Shown piece after piece: positions 17,401 to 25,964 of a stretch of 64,000 nt of DNA (its first letter is position 1; each line of letters opens with the position of its first letter). Origin of the DNA: Caulobacteraceae bacterium (GTDB taxonomy: Bacteria > Pseudomonadota > Alphaproteobacteria > Caulobacterales > Caulobacteraceae); assembly GCA_947475415.1 (NCBI GenBank), contig CANJLH010000011.1:55846-119845 (forward strand), read 5' to 3'. The translations under genes were made by a program, and so were the position numbers. A model generated the notes under the pieces. That model was not told the DNA's origin and did not search any database. It saw only the letters and a list, made by a program, of their open reading frames with translations.

Positions 17401-18864
17401 ATGCGTCAGGCGGCATGGGCATTGGCGGTCCTTGGGGCGCTGGCGGTCTGGACGCCGGCGGCGGCGCAGGTGGGGCTGGAGACGCCGCCACCAACCACGC
17501 CCGGTGGCAAGCGGTACGACCAGCTTTGCGCCAGTTGCCACGGGCCGGGCGGCCGCGGCGCGCAGGCGCCCAACCTTGTGGACCCGGTTTGGAAATACGG
17601 CGGCGGCGACGCGGCCATCGCGCTAAGCATCGCCAAGGGCCATGCTCCGCAGATGCCGGCCTTTGAGGGCGTTCTGGACGCCCCGGCGATCGGCGAGCTG
17701 GTGGCATATCTGAAAGAGTCGTCCAAGGCGGTGGCGGCTGACGCCAATGTATCGGCGCCGGAAATTCCGTCCCTGGGGCCGCCCAAGGGGATTGTGCGCA
17801 GCGCCGTCGCGGATTTCCGCGTGGAGCATGTAGTCAAGGTCGGCGTTCCCTACGGCTTCGATTTCCTGCCGGATGGCCGCATTCTCATCACCGAGATCGC
17901 CGGCGCGCTGCGGATCGTCGACAAGGGCCGGCTCGCGCCGGATCCGGTAAGGGGCGCGCCCACGGGAGATGCGGCCAGCCTCAACACCTATTTCAAGCGC
18001 GGCCTGCTGGACGTGGCGGTGCATCCGGACGCGAAGTCCAACGGCTGGGTCTATTTGGGCACTACGCGGCGAATTGCCGTCGCGGGGGGTGAGCCTTTCG
18101 TCCAGGCGCGGATTTCCCGCGGGCGGATCGTGGGCGATCGTTGGTTGGACGACAGAACGCTGCTGGAATTCCCCCTGCCGCAGATCAACGCCATGCGCAT
18201 GGCGTTCGACAAGCAGCGCCGGCTCTATCTCAGCACGCCCTGGTCGGATCACGACTACGCAGGTACGGCCGCGGCTGCGCCATCTCAGGATCTGGGCAGC
18301 CCGCAGGGTAAGATCCTGCGAATGACCGACGACGGGCATTATGCGCCGGATAATCCCTTCGTCGGCCGGCCGGGCGCCTATCCCTATGTGTTCAGTTACG
18401 GCCACCGCGAGCCCCTCGGCTTCGCCTTCGACGCCGATGGCGAACTGTGGGAGGCCGAGAACGGACCGCGGGGGGGCGATGAGCTGAACCATGTGCGGGC
18501 AGGCCGCAATTACGGCTGGCCGGCGATAACCTGGGGCCATCGATATGACGCAAGGCCGATCGCTTCGAATCCGGATCAGCCAGGCATGGAGCAGCCGGTG
18601 GTGAGCTGGGTTCCGTCGCCGGCGGTGTCTGCGGTGGCGGTCTATTCGGGCAAGGCGTTTCCGCGCTGGAAGGGCAGCCTGTTCGTTGGCTCCTTAAAGC
18701 AGAAGACCCTCTACCGGGTGGTGGTGCGCGCCGATCGGGCGGTGCTGCAGGAAACCATTCTCACCGATGTCGACCGGATCCGCGACGTGGCGGAAGGACC
18801 GGAGGGCTACCTCTATTTCCTGACGGATTCCGGGGACCTGTTCCGGATCGTTCCGGCGAAGTGA
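17401..18864 (+). CDS. Cytochrome c-PQQ sugar dehydrogenase fusion
   Basis: Periplasmic protein of 487 residues. A signal peptide (1-22, ending PAAAQ) leads into a class I cytochrome c domain with heme motif CASCH (about 43-47) and axial Met in 'APQMPAFEG' (about 83). A six-bladed glucose/sorbosone dehydrogenase domain follows (about 140-487): 'VPYGFDFLPDGRILITE', 'GLLDVAVHP', 'GHREPLGFAF', 'LWEAENGPRGGDELN'. This is the aldose sugar dehydrogenase (YliI-like) family, which uses PQQ. The built-in cytochrome should pass electrons to the respiratory chain. A fused heme at the N-terminus is uncommon in the family. Confidence 0.9.
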   Translation: MRQAAWALAVLGALAVWTPAAAQVGLETPPPTTPGGKRYDQLCASCHGPGGRGAQAPNLVDPVWKYGGGDAAIALSIAKGHAPQMPAFEGVLDAPAIGELVAYLKESSKAVAADANVSAPEIPSLGPPKGIVRSAVADFRVEHVVKVGVPYGFDFLPDGRILITEIAGALRIVDKGRLAPDPVRGAPTGDAASLNTYFKRGLLDVAVHPDAKSNGWVYLGTTRRIAVAGGEPFVQARISRGRIVGDRWLDDRTLLEFPLPQINAMRMAFDKQRRLYLSTPWSDHDYAGTAAAAPSQDLGSPQGKILRMTDDGHYAPDNPFVGRPGAYPYVFSYGHREPLGFAFDADGELWEAENGPRGGDELNHVRAGRNYGWPAITWGHRYDARPIASNPDQPGMEQPVVSWVPSPAVSAVAVYSGKAFPRWKGSLFVGSLKQKTLYRVVVRADRAVLQETILTDVDRIRDVAEGPEGYLYFLTDSGDLFRIVPAK

Positions 18865-18865
18865 G

Positions 18866-19951
18866 CTAGCGTTCGAGGGTCAGCTGACTACGGTAGCTCG
18901 AGCGCTCGATCATGCCGTAGGCGCTTTCACCGCCCAAGCTGTAGAGCGCCGAACCCTGCTGCTGCAGCAAGGGATCGGCATCCCCGTCGGCGGCGGAGCG
19001 GACGGTGGAGAAGTTGGTGGGGCCGGTGACCGCATCGATGCGGACGTCGCCGTTCGCCGTGCGCAGGGTGAAGCCCACGTCCTGGGCGTTGGGGGTCGCC
19101 ACCCGCATCCACGGAACGTCCACCGGTTCAGCCGGAATCATCTGGCGGCCATCGAAGAAATAGCCCTCGCCAAAGGTCGGCGCGCCGTCGGGCAGGGGCG
19201 GAAATATGGTGTAGCCGAAGCCCTTGCCGGAGGGGAACACCGCGGACTGCCAGACATGGCCGCGGAAGCCGGCGGAGATGCGGCTAGAGCGACGGTGCAC
19301 CCGCAGGCCGCGGCCGGAGAAATCAATGCGGGTCTCGTCGCCGATCTTCACCCAACCCTCGGCCTGCACAAGCTGCTCGTAACGGAAACCGTTTCCGGTG
19401 AAGCGGCGGGCCTCGGAATCTTCGGCCATCATCTGGGCGCCCGCGGTGGACATGCGGCCATGCACCCATAGCGGAACCACCGAGCGGGTTTCGATCTCCA
19501 CCTGCACGGGCACGCGGGGGCCGGCGGGGGCGGCGAACATAAGGTCGGCCGCGCGGGTGTCGAACATCTCGCCGGAGTACTCCGCGCGCCAGCGATGGAA
19601 GGGTTCAATGCAGTGGAACGCCATGCCGCCGGCGCCATAGACGGTAGGCCGCCCGTCGGCGCCAGCCATCGGCCGGGCGGGCGCCTGGCCCCACTCCACC
19701 AGGGAGCGGCCGCCGGGAAAGGCCAGATTGAAGAAAGTAAGTCGCTCGTCGCGGCGTCCGGCGATGTCCTCCACCAGGAAGCGTGGAAGCTGGATACGGT
19801 TGGCGTCGTCGAAAATCCACATCGACACGCTCTCGCGATAATGCGGGTCGTCAGCAGGGACGTCAGGTGACATCAGGTCTTCGGCCGGGGCGAAACCGCC
19901 GGTGAGATCGATTAGCGACGCGGCGACCCGCACATCAAGATCCATCGCCAT
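18866..19951 (-). CDS. Conserved hypothetical protein, beta-rich
   Basis: Protein of 361 residues, no signal peptide. The ATG at 19951 is preceded by GGAGGAAAT. The chain is almost all beta-strand with many Trp, Gly and aromatic residues ('WIFDDANRIQLPRF', 'FHCIEPFHRWRAEYSGEMFD', 'HVWQSAVFPSGKGFGYTIFPP'). This resembles lipocalin-like proteins related to carotenoid hydratase CrtC and the AttH fold, often found beside terpenoid or aromatic catabolic genes, but I cannot name a domain with confidence. It meets the preceding sugar dehydrogenase gene tail to tail with one base between the stops, and is divergent from the amidohydrolase at 20075. Confidence 0.75.
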   Translation of the reverse strand: MAMDLDVRVAASLIDLTGGFAPAEDLMSPDVPADDPHYRESVSMWIFDDANRIQLPRFLVEDIAGRRDERLTFFNLAFPGGRSLVEWGQAPARPMAGADGRPTVYGAGGMAFHCIEPFHRWRAEYSGEMFDTRAADLMFAAPAGPRVPVQVEIETRSVVPLWVHGRMSTAGAQMMAEDSEARRFTGNGFRYEQLVQAEGWVKIGDETRIDFSGRGLRVHRRSSRISAGFRGHVWQSAVFPSGKGFGYTIFPPLPDGAPTFGEGYFFDGRQMIPAEPVDVPWMRVATPNAQDVGFTLRTANGDVRIDAVTGPTNFSTVRSAADGDADPLLQQQGSALYSLGGESAYGMIERSSYRSQLTLER

Positions 19952-20074
19952 GGGAATTTCCTCCATCCGCAGCCTTCGTCGGCCTGACAACTTTAATTCG
20001 ATACTCTATAAGTTACCAGACGCGGTCCTATTTGGCCGCCATTCGAGACCGCTTTTCAAGCCCAGGAATTGCCA

Positions 20075-21199
20075 ATGTCGCACTTTGTCTTCAGCGCTGA
20101 CGGACACATCGTCGAGCCCGCCAACCTGTTTCTCGACGGTCTGCCGCCTTCTTTGCGGGAACACGGCATCCATGTGGAGGTCCGCGACGGCTTCCGCTTC
20201 ATGATGTACGGCAAGAAGGTGGTCAGCAAAGCCGCCCTGAATACGCCGCCGCCGGTGACTGATCCCAACGTCGAGCAGTTCGGCCGGTCCAACCGAATCG
20301 GAGTGCGCGAAATCCCGGGCCGGCTGGTCGACATGGAGCATGAGGGCATAGACGCAGAGATCTGTTTCCCCAGCCAGGGCCTGTTCCTGACCAAGATCGA
20401 GCATCCGGAAGCCGAACTGGCCAGCGCCCAGGTCTATAACGACTGGAACAATGAGTTCCTCGGCGGTCACCTGGACACCTTCGTGCGCTGCGGCATCCTG
20501 CCGGTGCACGACTTCAAGAACACCGTGAGCGAGATCAAGCGCCTGGCGGGCCTGGGCTTCACCGCGGCCATGCTGCCGAGCCTGATCGAAAACGGCCAGG
20601 GCATTCCGTTCTACAACGACGAGGCCTGGGACCCGGTGTTTGAGGCCGCCCAGGAACATGGCGTGGTGATGGTGCTGCACACCGGCACCGGCCGCGAGGA
20701 CGTGCGCGCCCAAAAGGGGCCGGGCGGGGCGGTGATCAACTACACCATCCAGGCCTGCGACGGCATGCACTCGATCATGCACCTGGTGGCCGGCGGGACC
20801 CTCGATCGCTTCCCGGGCGCCAAGGTCGCCTGCATCGAGTCGGGCGCCAGCTGGCTGGCGGCGCTGGCCGAACGGATGGACGAGGTCTACGAGACCCACC
20901 ACATGTTCGTGCGGCCGAAGCTGTCGCTGACCCCGCGGGAGATCATCGCCCGCCAGGTTTCCTGCTCGTTCCAGTACGACCGGGCCTGCATCATGAGCCG
21001 CTCAGTGACCAGCCCCAAGGCGCTGATGTGGGGCGCGGACTATCCGCATAACGAGGGCACCTGGCCGAAATCCAAGCAGGTGGTGGCTGAGCTGTTCGAC
21101 GGCATCGACATCAGCGAAGAGGACAAGGCCGACATTCTGGGCCTCAACGCCGCGCGCCTGTTCCGCCTGCCTCGGCCTGAATTGGCGAAGGCGGCCTGA
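20075..21199 (+). CDS. PF04909 amidohydrolase family protein
   Basis: Metal-dependent hydrolase or decarboxylase of 374 residues. Start ATG at 20075 with AGGA seven bases upstream. Metal-site motifs: 'SADGHIVEP' near the N-terminus, 'VLHTGTG' mid-chain (His), 'CIESGASWL', and 'GADYPHNEGTW' at the end. It is one of five such proteins here and is closest in motifs to the protein at 30976-32166 ('CDAHIAEP', 'TDYPHSEGTF'). Followed on the same strand by the MetE-like gene. Substrate unknown. Confidence 0.87.
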   Translation: MSHFVFSADGHIVEPANLFLDGLPPSLREHGIHVEVRDGFRFMMYGKKVVSKAALNTPPPVTDPNVEQFGRSNRIGVREIPGRLVDMEHEGIDAEICFPSQGLFLTKIEHPEAELASAQVYNDWNNEFLGGHLDTFVRCGILPVHDFKNTVSEIKRLAGLGFTAAMLPSLIENGQGIPFYNDEAWDPVFEAAQEHGVVMVLHTGTGREDVRAQKGPGGAVINYTIQACDGMHSIMHLVAGGTLDRFPGAKVACIESGASWLAALAERMDEVYETHHMFVRPKLSLTPREIIARQVSCSFQYDRACIMSRSVTSPKALMWGADYPHNEGTWPKSKQVVAELFDGIDISEEDKADILGLNAARLFRLPRPELAKAA

Positions 21200-21256
21200 C
21201 GATTGCGGGGCGCGGGGCGTAGACAAACGCCGCGTGTCCCGGCATTCGCTTTTGGC

Positions 21257-22399
21257 ATGACTGACAGCCGCATTCTCACCACCCACGTGGGCAGCCTGCC
21301 TAGGCCCGCCCATCTGCTTTCGCTCATGCAAGCCCGCGCTGCCGGGGACCCGGTGGACGTCGCCGCGTTGGCCAGGGAGATCACTGACCAGGTGGCCGCG
21401 GTGGTGCGCCGACAGGTGGAGATCGGAGTCGATCTGGTCAGCGACGGGGAATACTCCAAGCCCAGCTATGCGACTTATGTCTCCGAACGTCTGACCGGTT
21501 TTGGGGGCTCGTTTCGCGGCCATGTGGCGGCGGACCTGGGCGACTACCGGGAATTCGCCGCGCACCTGGTGGAGATCGGCGGCGTGGTGCCAAAGGCCGG
21601 CGGCGAATGCTGCCAGGGTCCGGTGGCGGTGAAGAACACAACCGCGCTGGACGAGGACCTGGCCAACTTCAAGGCGGCCGTGGCCGCAGCCGAACCCGTG
21701 GGGGCGTTCATGAACGCCGCGTCGCCGGGCGTGGTCTCGGTGTTCCAGAAGAACGAATTCTACCCGACCGAGGATGCCTATATTGAGGCGGTGGCCGCTG
21801 CCCTACAGCCGGAATATGAGGCGATCGCCGCCGCCGGATTTCAGCTGCAGATCGATAGCCCGGACCTGGCCATGGGCCGCCACCTGGCCTTCGCGCACCT
21901 GAGCGACGACGATTTCCTGAAGGTCGTAGCGCGCAACCTTGCGGCCCTGAACCACGCCCTGCGCAATATCCCGGCCGAACAGGTGCGGATGCACATATGC
22001 TGGGGCAATTATCCGGGGCCGCACCACCGCGACATCGCCCTGGAAAAGCTGACCGACCTGGTGTTGGCCGCAAAGCCCCGGTTCCTGTTGCTGGAAGGCG
22101 CCAATCCGCGCCACGAGCACGAGTGGGCGGTGTTCAAGACGGTCAAGCTCCCGGCCGAGAAGGTGCTGGTCCCGGGCGTGATCGATTCCACCTCAAACTA
22201 CATCGAGCATCCCGAACTGGTCGCCCAGCGACTGGAGCGTTACGCCGGCGTGGTTGGAAGAGAACGGGTGATGGCCGGTTCGGACTGCGGCTTCTCCACC
22301 TTCGCTGGATTTCCCACCGTGCACCCCGACATCGTCTGGAAAAAGCTGGAGGCGATGGTCGAGGGCGCCCGGATCGCCAGCGGTCGGCTATGGGGATAG
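21257..22399 (+). CDS. MetE C-terminal-like methyltransferase
   Basis: Cobalamin-independent methionine synthase II-like protein of 380 residues, equivalent only to the catalytic C-terminal half of MetE. Zinc ligands are all recognisable: 'MHICWGN' (His and Cys), Glu in 'LLEGANPRHEHEW', and Cys in 'GSDCGFSTF'. 'TTHVGSLPRP' opens the barrel. Stand-alone forms often act as methyltransferases in catabolism of methylated compounds (for example epoxyalkane:CoM transferase or demethylation enzymes) and need not make methionine. Its place in a catabolic cluster fits such a role. The ribosome site is weak. Confidence 0.85.
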   Translation: MTDSRILTTHVGSLPRPAHLLSLMQARAAGDPVDVAALAREITDQVAAVVRRQVEIGVDLVSDGEYSKPSYATYVSERLTGFGGSFRGHVAADLGDYREFAAHLVEIGGVVPKAGGECCQGPVAVKNTTALDEDLANFKAAVAAAEPVGAFMNAASPGVVSVFQKNEFYPTEDAYIEAVAAALQPEYEAIAAAGFQLQIDSPDLAMGRHLAFAHLSDDDFLKVVARNLAALNHALRNIPAEQVRMHICWGNYPGPHHRDIALEKLTDLVLAAKPRFLLLEGANPRHEHEWAVFKTVKLPAEKVLVPGVIDSTSNYIEHPELVAQRLERYAGVVGRERVMAGSDCGFSTFAGFPTVHPDIVWKKLEAMVEGARIASGRLWG

Positions 22400-22457
22400 A
22401 CCTTTCCCCTAGCCGACGGCCACCACCCCTTGCTAGTCTTGCGGCAACGGAGAACCC

Positions 22458-22979
22458 ATGAGCCAAGAAACCCTGATCAGCCCGGAAATGGCCGCCGCCG
22501 TCGGACGTGAGTACGAATGGTCGACGTCCTATCCAATCGACCCCGTGTCCATCCGCAACTGGGCGATAACCATGTACTTCCCGGAAAAGCCTCCCCGGAT
22601 GTACTGGGACGAAGCCTACGCCAAGACCACCCGCTGGGGCGGGTTGGTGGCGCCGGAGGAGTTCAACCCCTTCGCCTGGATGCGGGCGGACCCGCCAGGC
22701 AACATGGGGCCGGAGGCCTCGCGGCCGTGGCCGGAGATCAACCTCGGCATCCCCTGTCCGGAGTTCAAGGCCAATATCTTCGCCGGCCTGGTGGTCACCC
22801 ACACCGGGGTTCGCATGCGGCCCGGGGACGTGATCAAGAGCGCGGTCAATCTGGCGGGCTATCATGAGAAGCAGGGCCGCCTTGGCCTGATGCTGTTCAC
22901 CACCCGCGAAGACCGCTGGACCAATCAGAAGGGTGAGCTTGTGCGCGTGTCGCGCTCCGACCTCATCCGTTACCTGTGA
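22458..22979 (+). CDS. MaoC-like/FAS1-type hydratase subunit, degenerate site
   Basis: Hot-dog fold protein of 173 residues with the FAS1-like dehydratase pattern ('WGGLVAPEEFNPFAW'). A GGAGAA site precedes the ATG. In (R)-specific hydratases the catalytic pair is Asp-x4-His followed by x-Asp. Here the equivalent segment 'EKPPRMYWDE' has Lys44 and Tyr49 in those positions, with the trailing Asp51 kept. By itself it is therefore unlikely to be active. The stop overlaps the start of the next MaoC-like gene (GTGA), which keeps an acid-x4-His pair, so the two probably form one heteromeric hydratase, as ChsH1-ChsH2 does in steroid side-chain degradation. Confidence 0.85.
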   Translation: MSQETLISPEMAAAVGREYEWSTSYPIDPVSIRNWAITMYFPEKPPRMYWDEAYAKTTRWGGLVAPEEFNPFAWMRADPPGNMGPEASRPWPEINLGIPCPEFKANIFAGLVVTHTGVRMRPGDVIKSAVNLAGYHEKQGRLGLMLFTTREDRWTNQKGELVRVSRSDLIRYL

Positions 22980-23464
22980 GCGCCCCGATGACCGAGACCT
23001 ATGTTCCCTCCGTCTATATCCCCGCAACCGGCGCCGTCGTTCCAAAGCTCGACCCCAAGACCGTGAAGGTGGGCGACGTCGTGCCGCCGCTAACCCGGCC
23101 GGGCGACTATCAACTCTGGAACCGCTACGCCGGGGTGAACTATGAGTTCGCCGGCCACCACATGGACGACTCCGTCGGCCATCATGAGGGATTCGAGGCC
23201 GCCATCGGCATGGGCCCATTCATCCATGCGCTGCTGCACACCCTTCTGCGGGAGTGGGTGGGCGAGGAGGTCGGCCGGGTGGCGAAGGTGGGCATGCAAT
23301 CGCGCCGGCCGTGGATCCGGGGCCGCACGCTGATCGAGAGCGGCAAGGTCACCGCTATTCGCGACGAGAACGGCGAGCGGTTCATCAGCCTTGAGGTCTG
23401 GGGCGACAACGACAAGGGCGAGCGGCTGGTGATCGGCGAGGCCGAGGTCGCGGTCCCGATCTGA
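22976..23464 (+). CDS. MaoC-like hydratase subunit, site retained
   Basis: Hot-dog protein of 162 residues. The GTG at 22976 overlaps the upstream stop; an ATG at 22988 is the alternative start. The hydratase segment 'YEFAGHHMDDS' preserves an acid-x4-His pair (Glu57, His62) and the following Asp64, with Glu replacing the usual Asp. It is expected to hydrate an enoyl-CoA, or dehydrate the 3-hydroxyacyl-CoA, together with its degenerate neighbour. It is followed by two acyl-CoA dehydrogenase genes on the same strand. Confidence 0.85.
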   Translation: MSAPMTETYVPSVYIPATGAVVPKLDPKTVKVGDVVPPLTRPGDYQLWNRYAGVNYEFAGHHMDDSVGHHEGFEAAIGMGPFIHALLHTLLREWVGEEVGRVAKVGMQSRRPWIRGRTLIESGKVTAIRDENGERFISLEVWGDNDKGERLVIGEAEVAVPI

Positions 23465-23567
23465 CGCGCGACCCCGAGCCCCAACGAAGTCTGCGACTTG
23501 CGGCGCCTTCTCGACCTGGTGTCGCCCTATTGCATATACGGCCCGCCATTTTGCGGAGAGAGATTTC

Positions 23568-24782
23568 ATGACGACGGATACGACTGAGGCGGCCCTGGAG
23601 GCGTTCCGCGCTGAAGCCCGCGCCTGGCTGGAGGCGAATTTTCCGGCCTCCCTGCGCGACAAGCCAGGCCTGGCGATGGCGATCATGGAAGGACCAGAGC
23701 CCGAAGGTGACGTGGCGCTGTGGAAGCAGCGCATGGCCGACAAGGGTTGGGGCGCTGCGACCTGGCCGACGCAATATGGCGGGGGTGGCCTTAACGGACT
23801 GCAGGCCCGCGTGCTGCAACAGGAGATGGGGCGCATTAACGCCTTCAACCCGATGTTGGCCGGCATGGGTATCTCGATGGTGGGGCCGACGATCCTGGAG
23901 TACGGGACCGAGGCCCAGAAGGACAAGCACATCCCGGCGATCGTCCGCGGCGAGGTGCGCTGGTGCCTGGGCTATTCCGAACCCAACGCCGGCTCCGACC
24001 TGGCGGCGCTCCAGACCAAGGCCGAGGACGCCGGCAACCACTGGCGGATCAACGGCTCCAAGATCTGGACCTCCGGCGCGCACCACTCGGACTGGTGCGG
24101 CCTGCTGGTCAGGACCGACCCCGCCGCGCGCAAGCATGACGGCATCACCTTCCTGCTGGTGGATATGCATCAGCCGGGGATCGACCCGCGTCCAATCAAG
24201 CTGATCGCCGGCGCTTCGGTGTTCTGCGAAGTCTTCTTCACCGACGCGGTGGCGGAAAAGGACGCCGTGCTGGGCGAGGTCAACGACGGCTGGACCGTCG
24301 GCAAACGCTTGCTGCAGCACGAGCGCGCCAGCCAGACCGGCGGCGGCCGGGTGGCCGCCGAACCGCCGCCTCTGCAGAACATCGCCAAGAAGTATGCGGG
24401 TGTGGACGAGGCCGGCCGACTGGCCGACGTCGACCTGCGCAGCCGCGTCGCCAGCCACCTGATCGATGCGCGGGCACACGGTCTGACCCTGGCCCGAGTA
24501 GCGGCGGAGTCCCGCGGCGCCAGCGGGGCGTCCAACGCGGCCTCGATCCTGAAAAACTCCGCCACCCAGGTCGCCCAGGTCCGAGCCGAGCTGCTGATCG
24601 AGATCGCGGGCAACCGAGGCGTCGGCTGGGAGGGCGAGGGGTTCACCGAGGCCGAGGTCGAGAACGTTCGGAGCTGGCTGAGCGGCAAAGCGATGTCGAT
24701 CTATGGCGGATCCTTCGAGGTGCAGAACAATATCATTTCCAAGCGGATCCTCGGTCTGCCTGATATGACCAAGTCTTCTTGA
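23568..24782 (+). CDS. Acyl-CoA dehydrogenase, subunit with catalytic Glu
   Basis: FAD-dependent acyl-CoA dehydrogenase of 404 residues. 'GYSEPNAGSDLAALQT' (135-150) and 'INGSKIWTSGAHHSDWC' are family FAD/substrate motifs. The base position used by MCAD (Glu376) is Gly here ('IYGGSFEVQ'), but Glu252 in 'LLQHERAS' matches the helix-G base of isovaleryl- and long-chain dehydrogenases. The ATG follows GGAGAGAG. The next gene is a second dehydrogenase that lacks a base at both positions, so a two-subunit enzyme of ChsE1-ChsE2/IpdE type is likely. Alignment by eye only. Confidence 0.9.
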   Translation: MTTDTTEAALEAFRAEARAWLEANFPASLRDKPGLAMAIMEGPEPEGDVALWKQRMADKGWGAATWPTQYGGGGLNGLQARVLQQEMGRINAFNPMLAGMGISMVGPTILEYGTEAQKDKHIPAIVRGEVRWCLGYSEPNAGSDLAALQTKAEDAGNHWRINGSKIWTSGAHHSDWCGLLVRTDPAARKHDGITFLLVDMHQPGIDPRPIKLIAGASVFCEVFFTDAVAEKDAVLGEVNDGWTVGKRLLQHERASQTGGGRVAAEPPPLQNIAKKYAGVDEAGRLADVDLRSRVASHLIDARAHGLTLARVAAESRGASGASNAASILKNSATQVAQVRAELLIEIAGNRGVGWEGEGFTEAEVENVRSWLSGKAMSIYGGSFEVQNNIISKRILGLPDMTKSS

Positions 24783-24810
24783 AAATCATTGATTTATCGG
24801 GATATTTGAT

Positions 24811-25947
24811 ATGGCTCTCCTGACCGAAGAACAGGTCATGGTCCGTGACGCGGCGCGCGCCTGGACCCAGGAACAATCGCCGGTGACGGCCTTCCGTAAG
24901 ATGCGCGATTCCGGCCAACCGCTGGGCTATGAGCCGGCGGCCTACGCCGAAATGTGCGAGATGGGCTGGGCGGGCGTCGTGATCCCCGAAGCCTACGGCG
25001 GGTCTGACCTGGGCTATCTGACCCTGGGCCTGATCCTGGAGGAGGCCGGCCGCACGCTCGCGGCCTCGCCGCTGCTGTCCTCGGCGCTTGCCTGCGCCAG
25101 CGCCATCGTGCGCGGCGGGACCGAAGCGCAGAAACAGGCGCATCTGCCGGCCATCGCCTCGGGCGAACTGGTGGCGGCCCTGGCGGTGGATGAAGGTCCG
25201 CGCCACGCGCCGGAACGGATCGCTCTGAAGGCGGCCAAGTCCGGCGACGGCTATGTGTTGAACGGCGACAAGACCTTTGTGCTGGAGGCGATGGCGGCGG
25301 GCCTGCTGGTGGTGGCCGCGCGCACGTCAGGCAATGTGGGCGACGCCAAGGGGGTGACCCTGTTTCTAGTTGCGGCCGACGCGGCGGGCGTGGATCGACG
25401 TCCCCTGCAGCTGGCCGACAGCCGAGGCGCAGCGGACATCGGCTTCAAGGACGTCAAGGTCGGCGCGGAAGCGGTGCTGGGCGCGGAAGGCGAGGGCGCG
25501 GCCCTGCTGGAAGCCACTCTGGACCGGGCCCGGGCGGGCCTCTGCGCCGAGATGCTGGGGATGTCGCTGGCGGCCTTTGAACTCACCCTCGACTACCTGC
25601 GCACCCGCGTGCAGTTCGGCCAGGTGATCGGCGGATTCCAGGCCCTGCAGCACCGGGCGGCTAAGATGTACGGCGATCTGGAACTGGCGCGTTCCTGCGC
25701 CGAAGCTGCGCTCTCTGCCTGCGACCGGGACGCCGATGACGTGGCCGAACTGGTCTCGGTCGCCAAGGTCAAGGTCGGCGAGACCCTGTTCAATATCTCT
25801 AACGAACTGATCCAGATGCACGGCGGCATCGGCATGACCGACGCCCACGACGCGGGCCTTTACCTGAAGCGGGCCCGGTCCGTGGAAGCCGCCTTCGGCA
25901 ACCGCGCCTACCACCGCGACCGGTTTGCGCGGTTGAACGGGTTCTAA
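24811..25947 (+). CDS. Acyl-CoA dehydrogenase, probable partner subunit
   Basis: Acyl-CoA dehydrogenase family protein of 378 residues, 28 bases after the first one. It keeps the fold signatures ('GWAGVVIPEAYGGSDLGYLTL', 'RVQFGQVIGGFQALQHRAA', 'QMHGGIGMTDAHDAGLY') but lacks the typical 'E.NAGSD' FAD/substrate motif: the equivalent is 'AVDEGPRHAP'. No Glu is found at the MCAD-type or helix-G base positions as I align them. It probably supports FAD binding across the interface rather than catalysis. It ends 17 bases before a convergent SDR gene. Confidence 0.88.
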   Translation: MALLTEEQVMVRDAARAWTQEQSPVTAFRKMRDSGQPLGYEPAAYAEMCEMGWAGVVIPEAYGGSDLGYLTLGLILEEAGRTLAASPLLSSALACASAIVRGGTEAQKQAHLPAIASGELVAALAVDEGPRHAPERIALKAAKSGDGYVLNGDKTFVLEAMAAGLLVVAARTSGNVGDAKGVTLFLVAADAAGVDRRPLQLADSRGAADIGFKDVKVGAEAVLGAEGEGAALLEATLDRARAGLCAEMLGMSLAAFELTLDYLRTRVQFGQVIGGFQALQHRAAKMYGDLELARSCAEAALSACDRDADDVAELVSVAKVKVGETLFNISNELIQMHGGIGMTDAHDAGLYLKRARSVEAAFGNRAYHRDRFARLNGF

Positions 25948-25964
25948 GAGGAGTCTCCGCGCCC

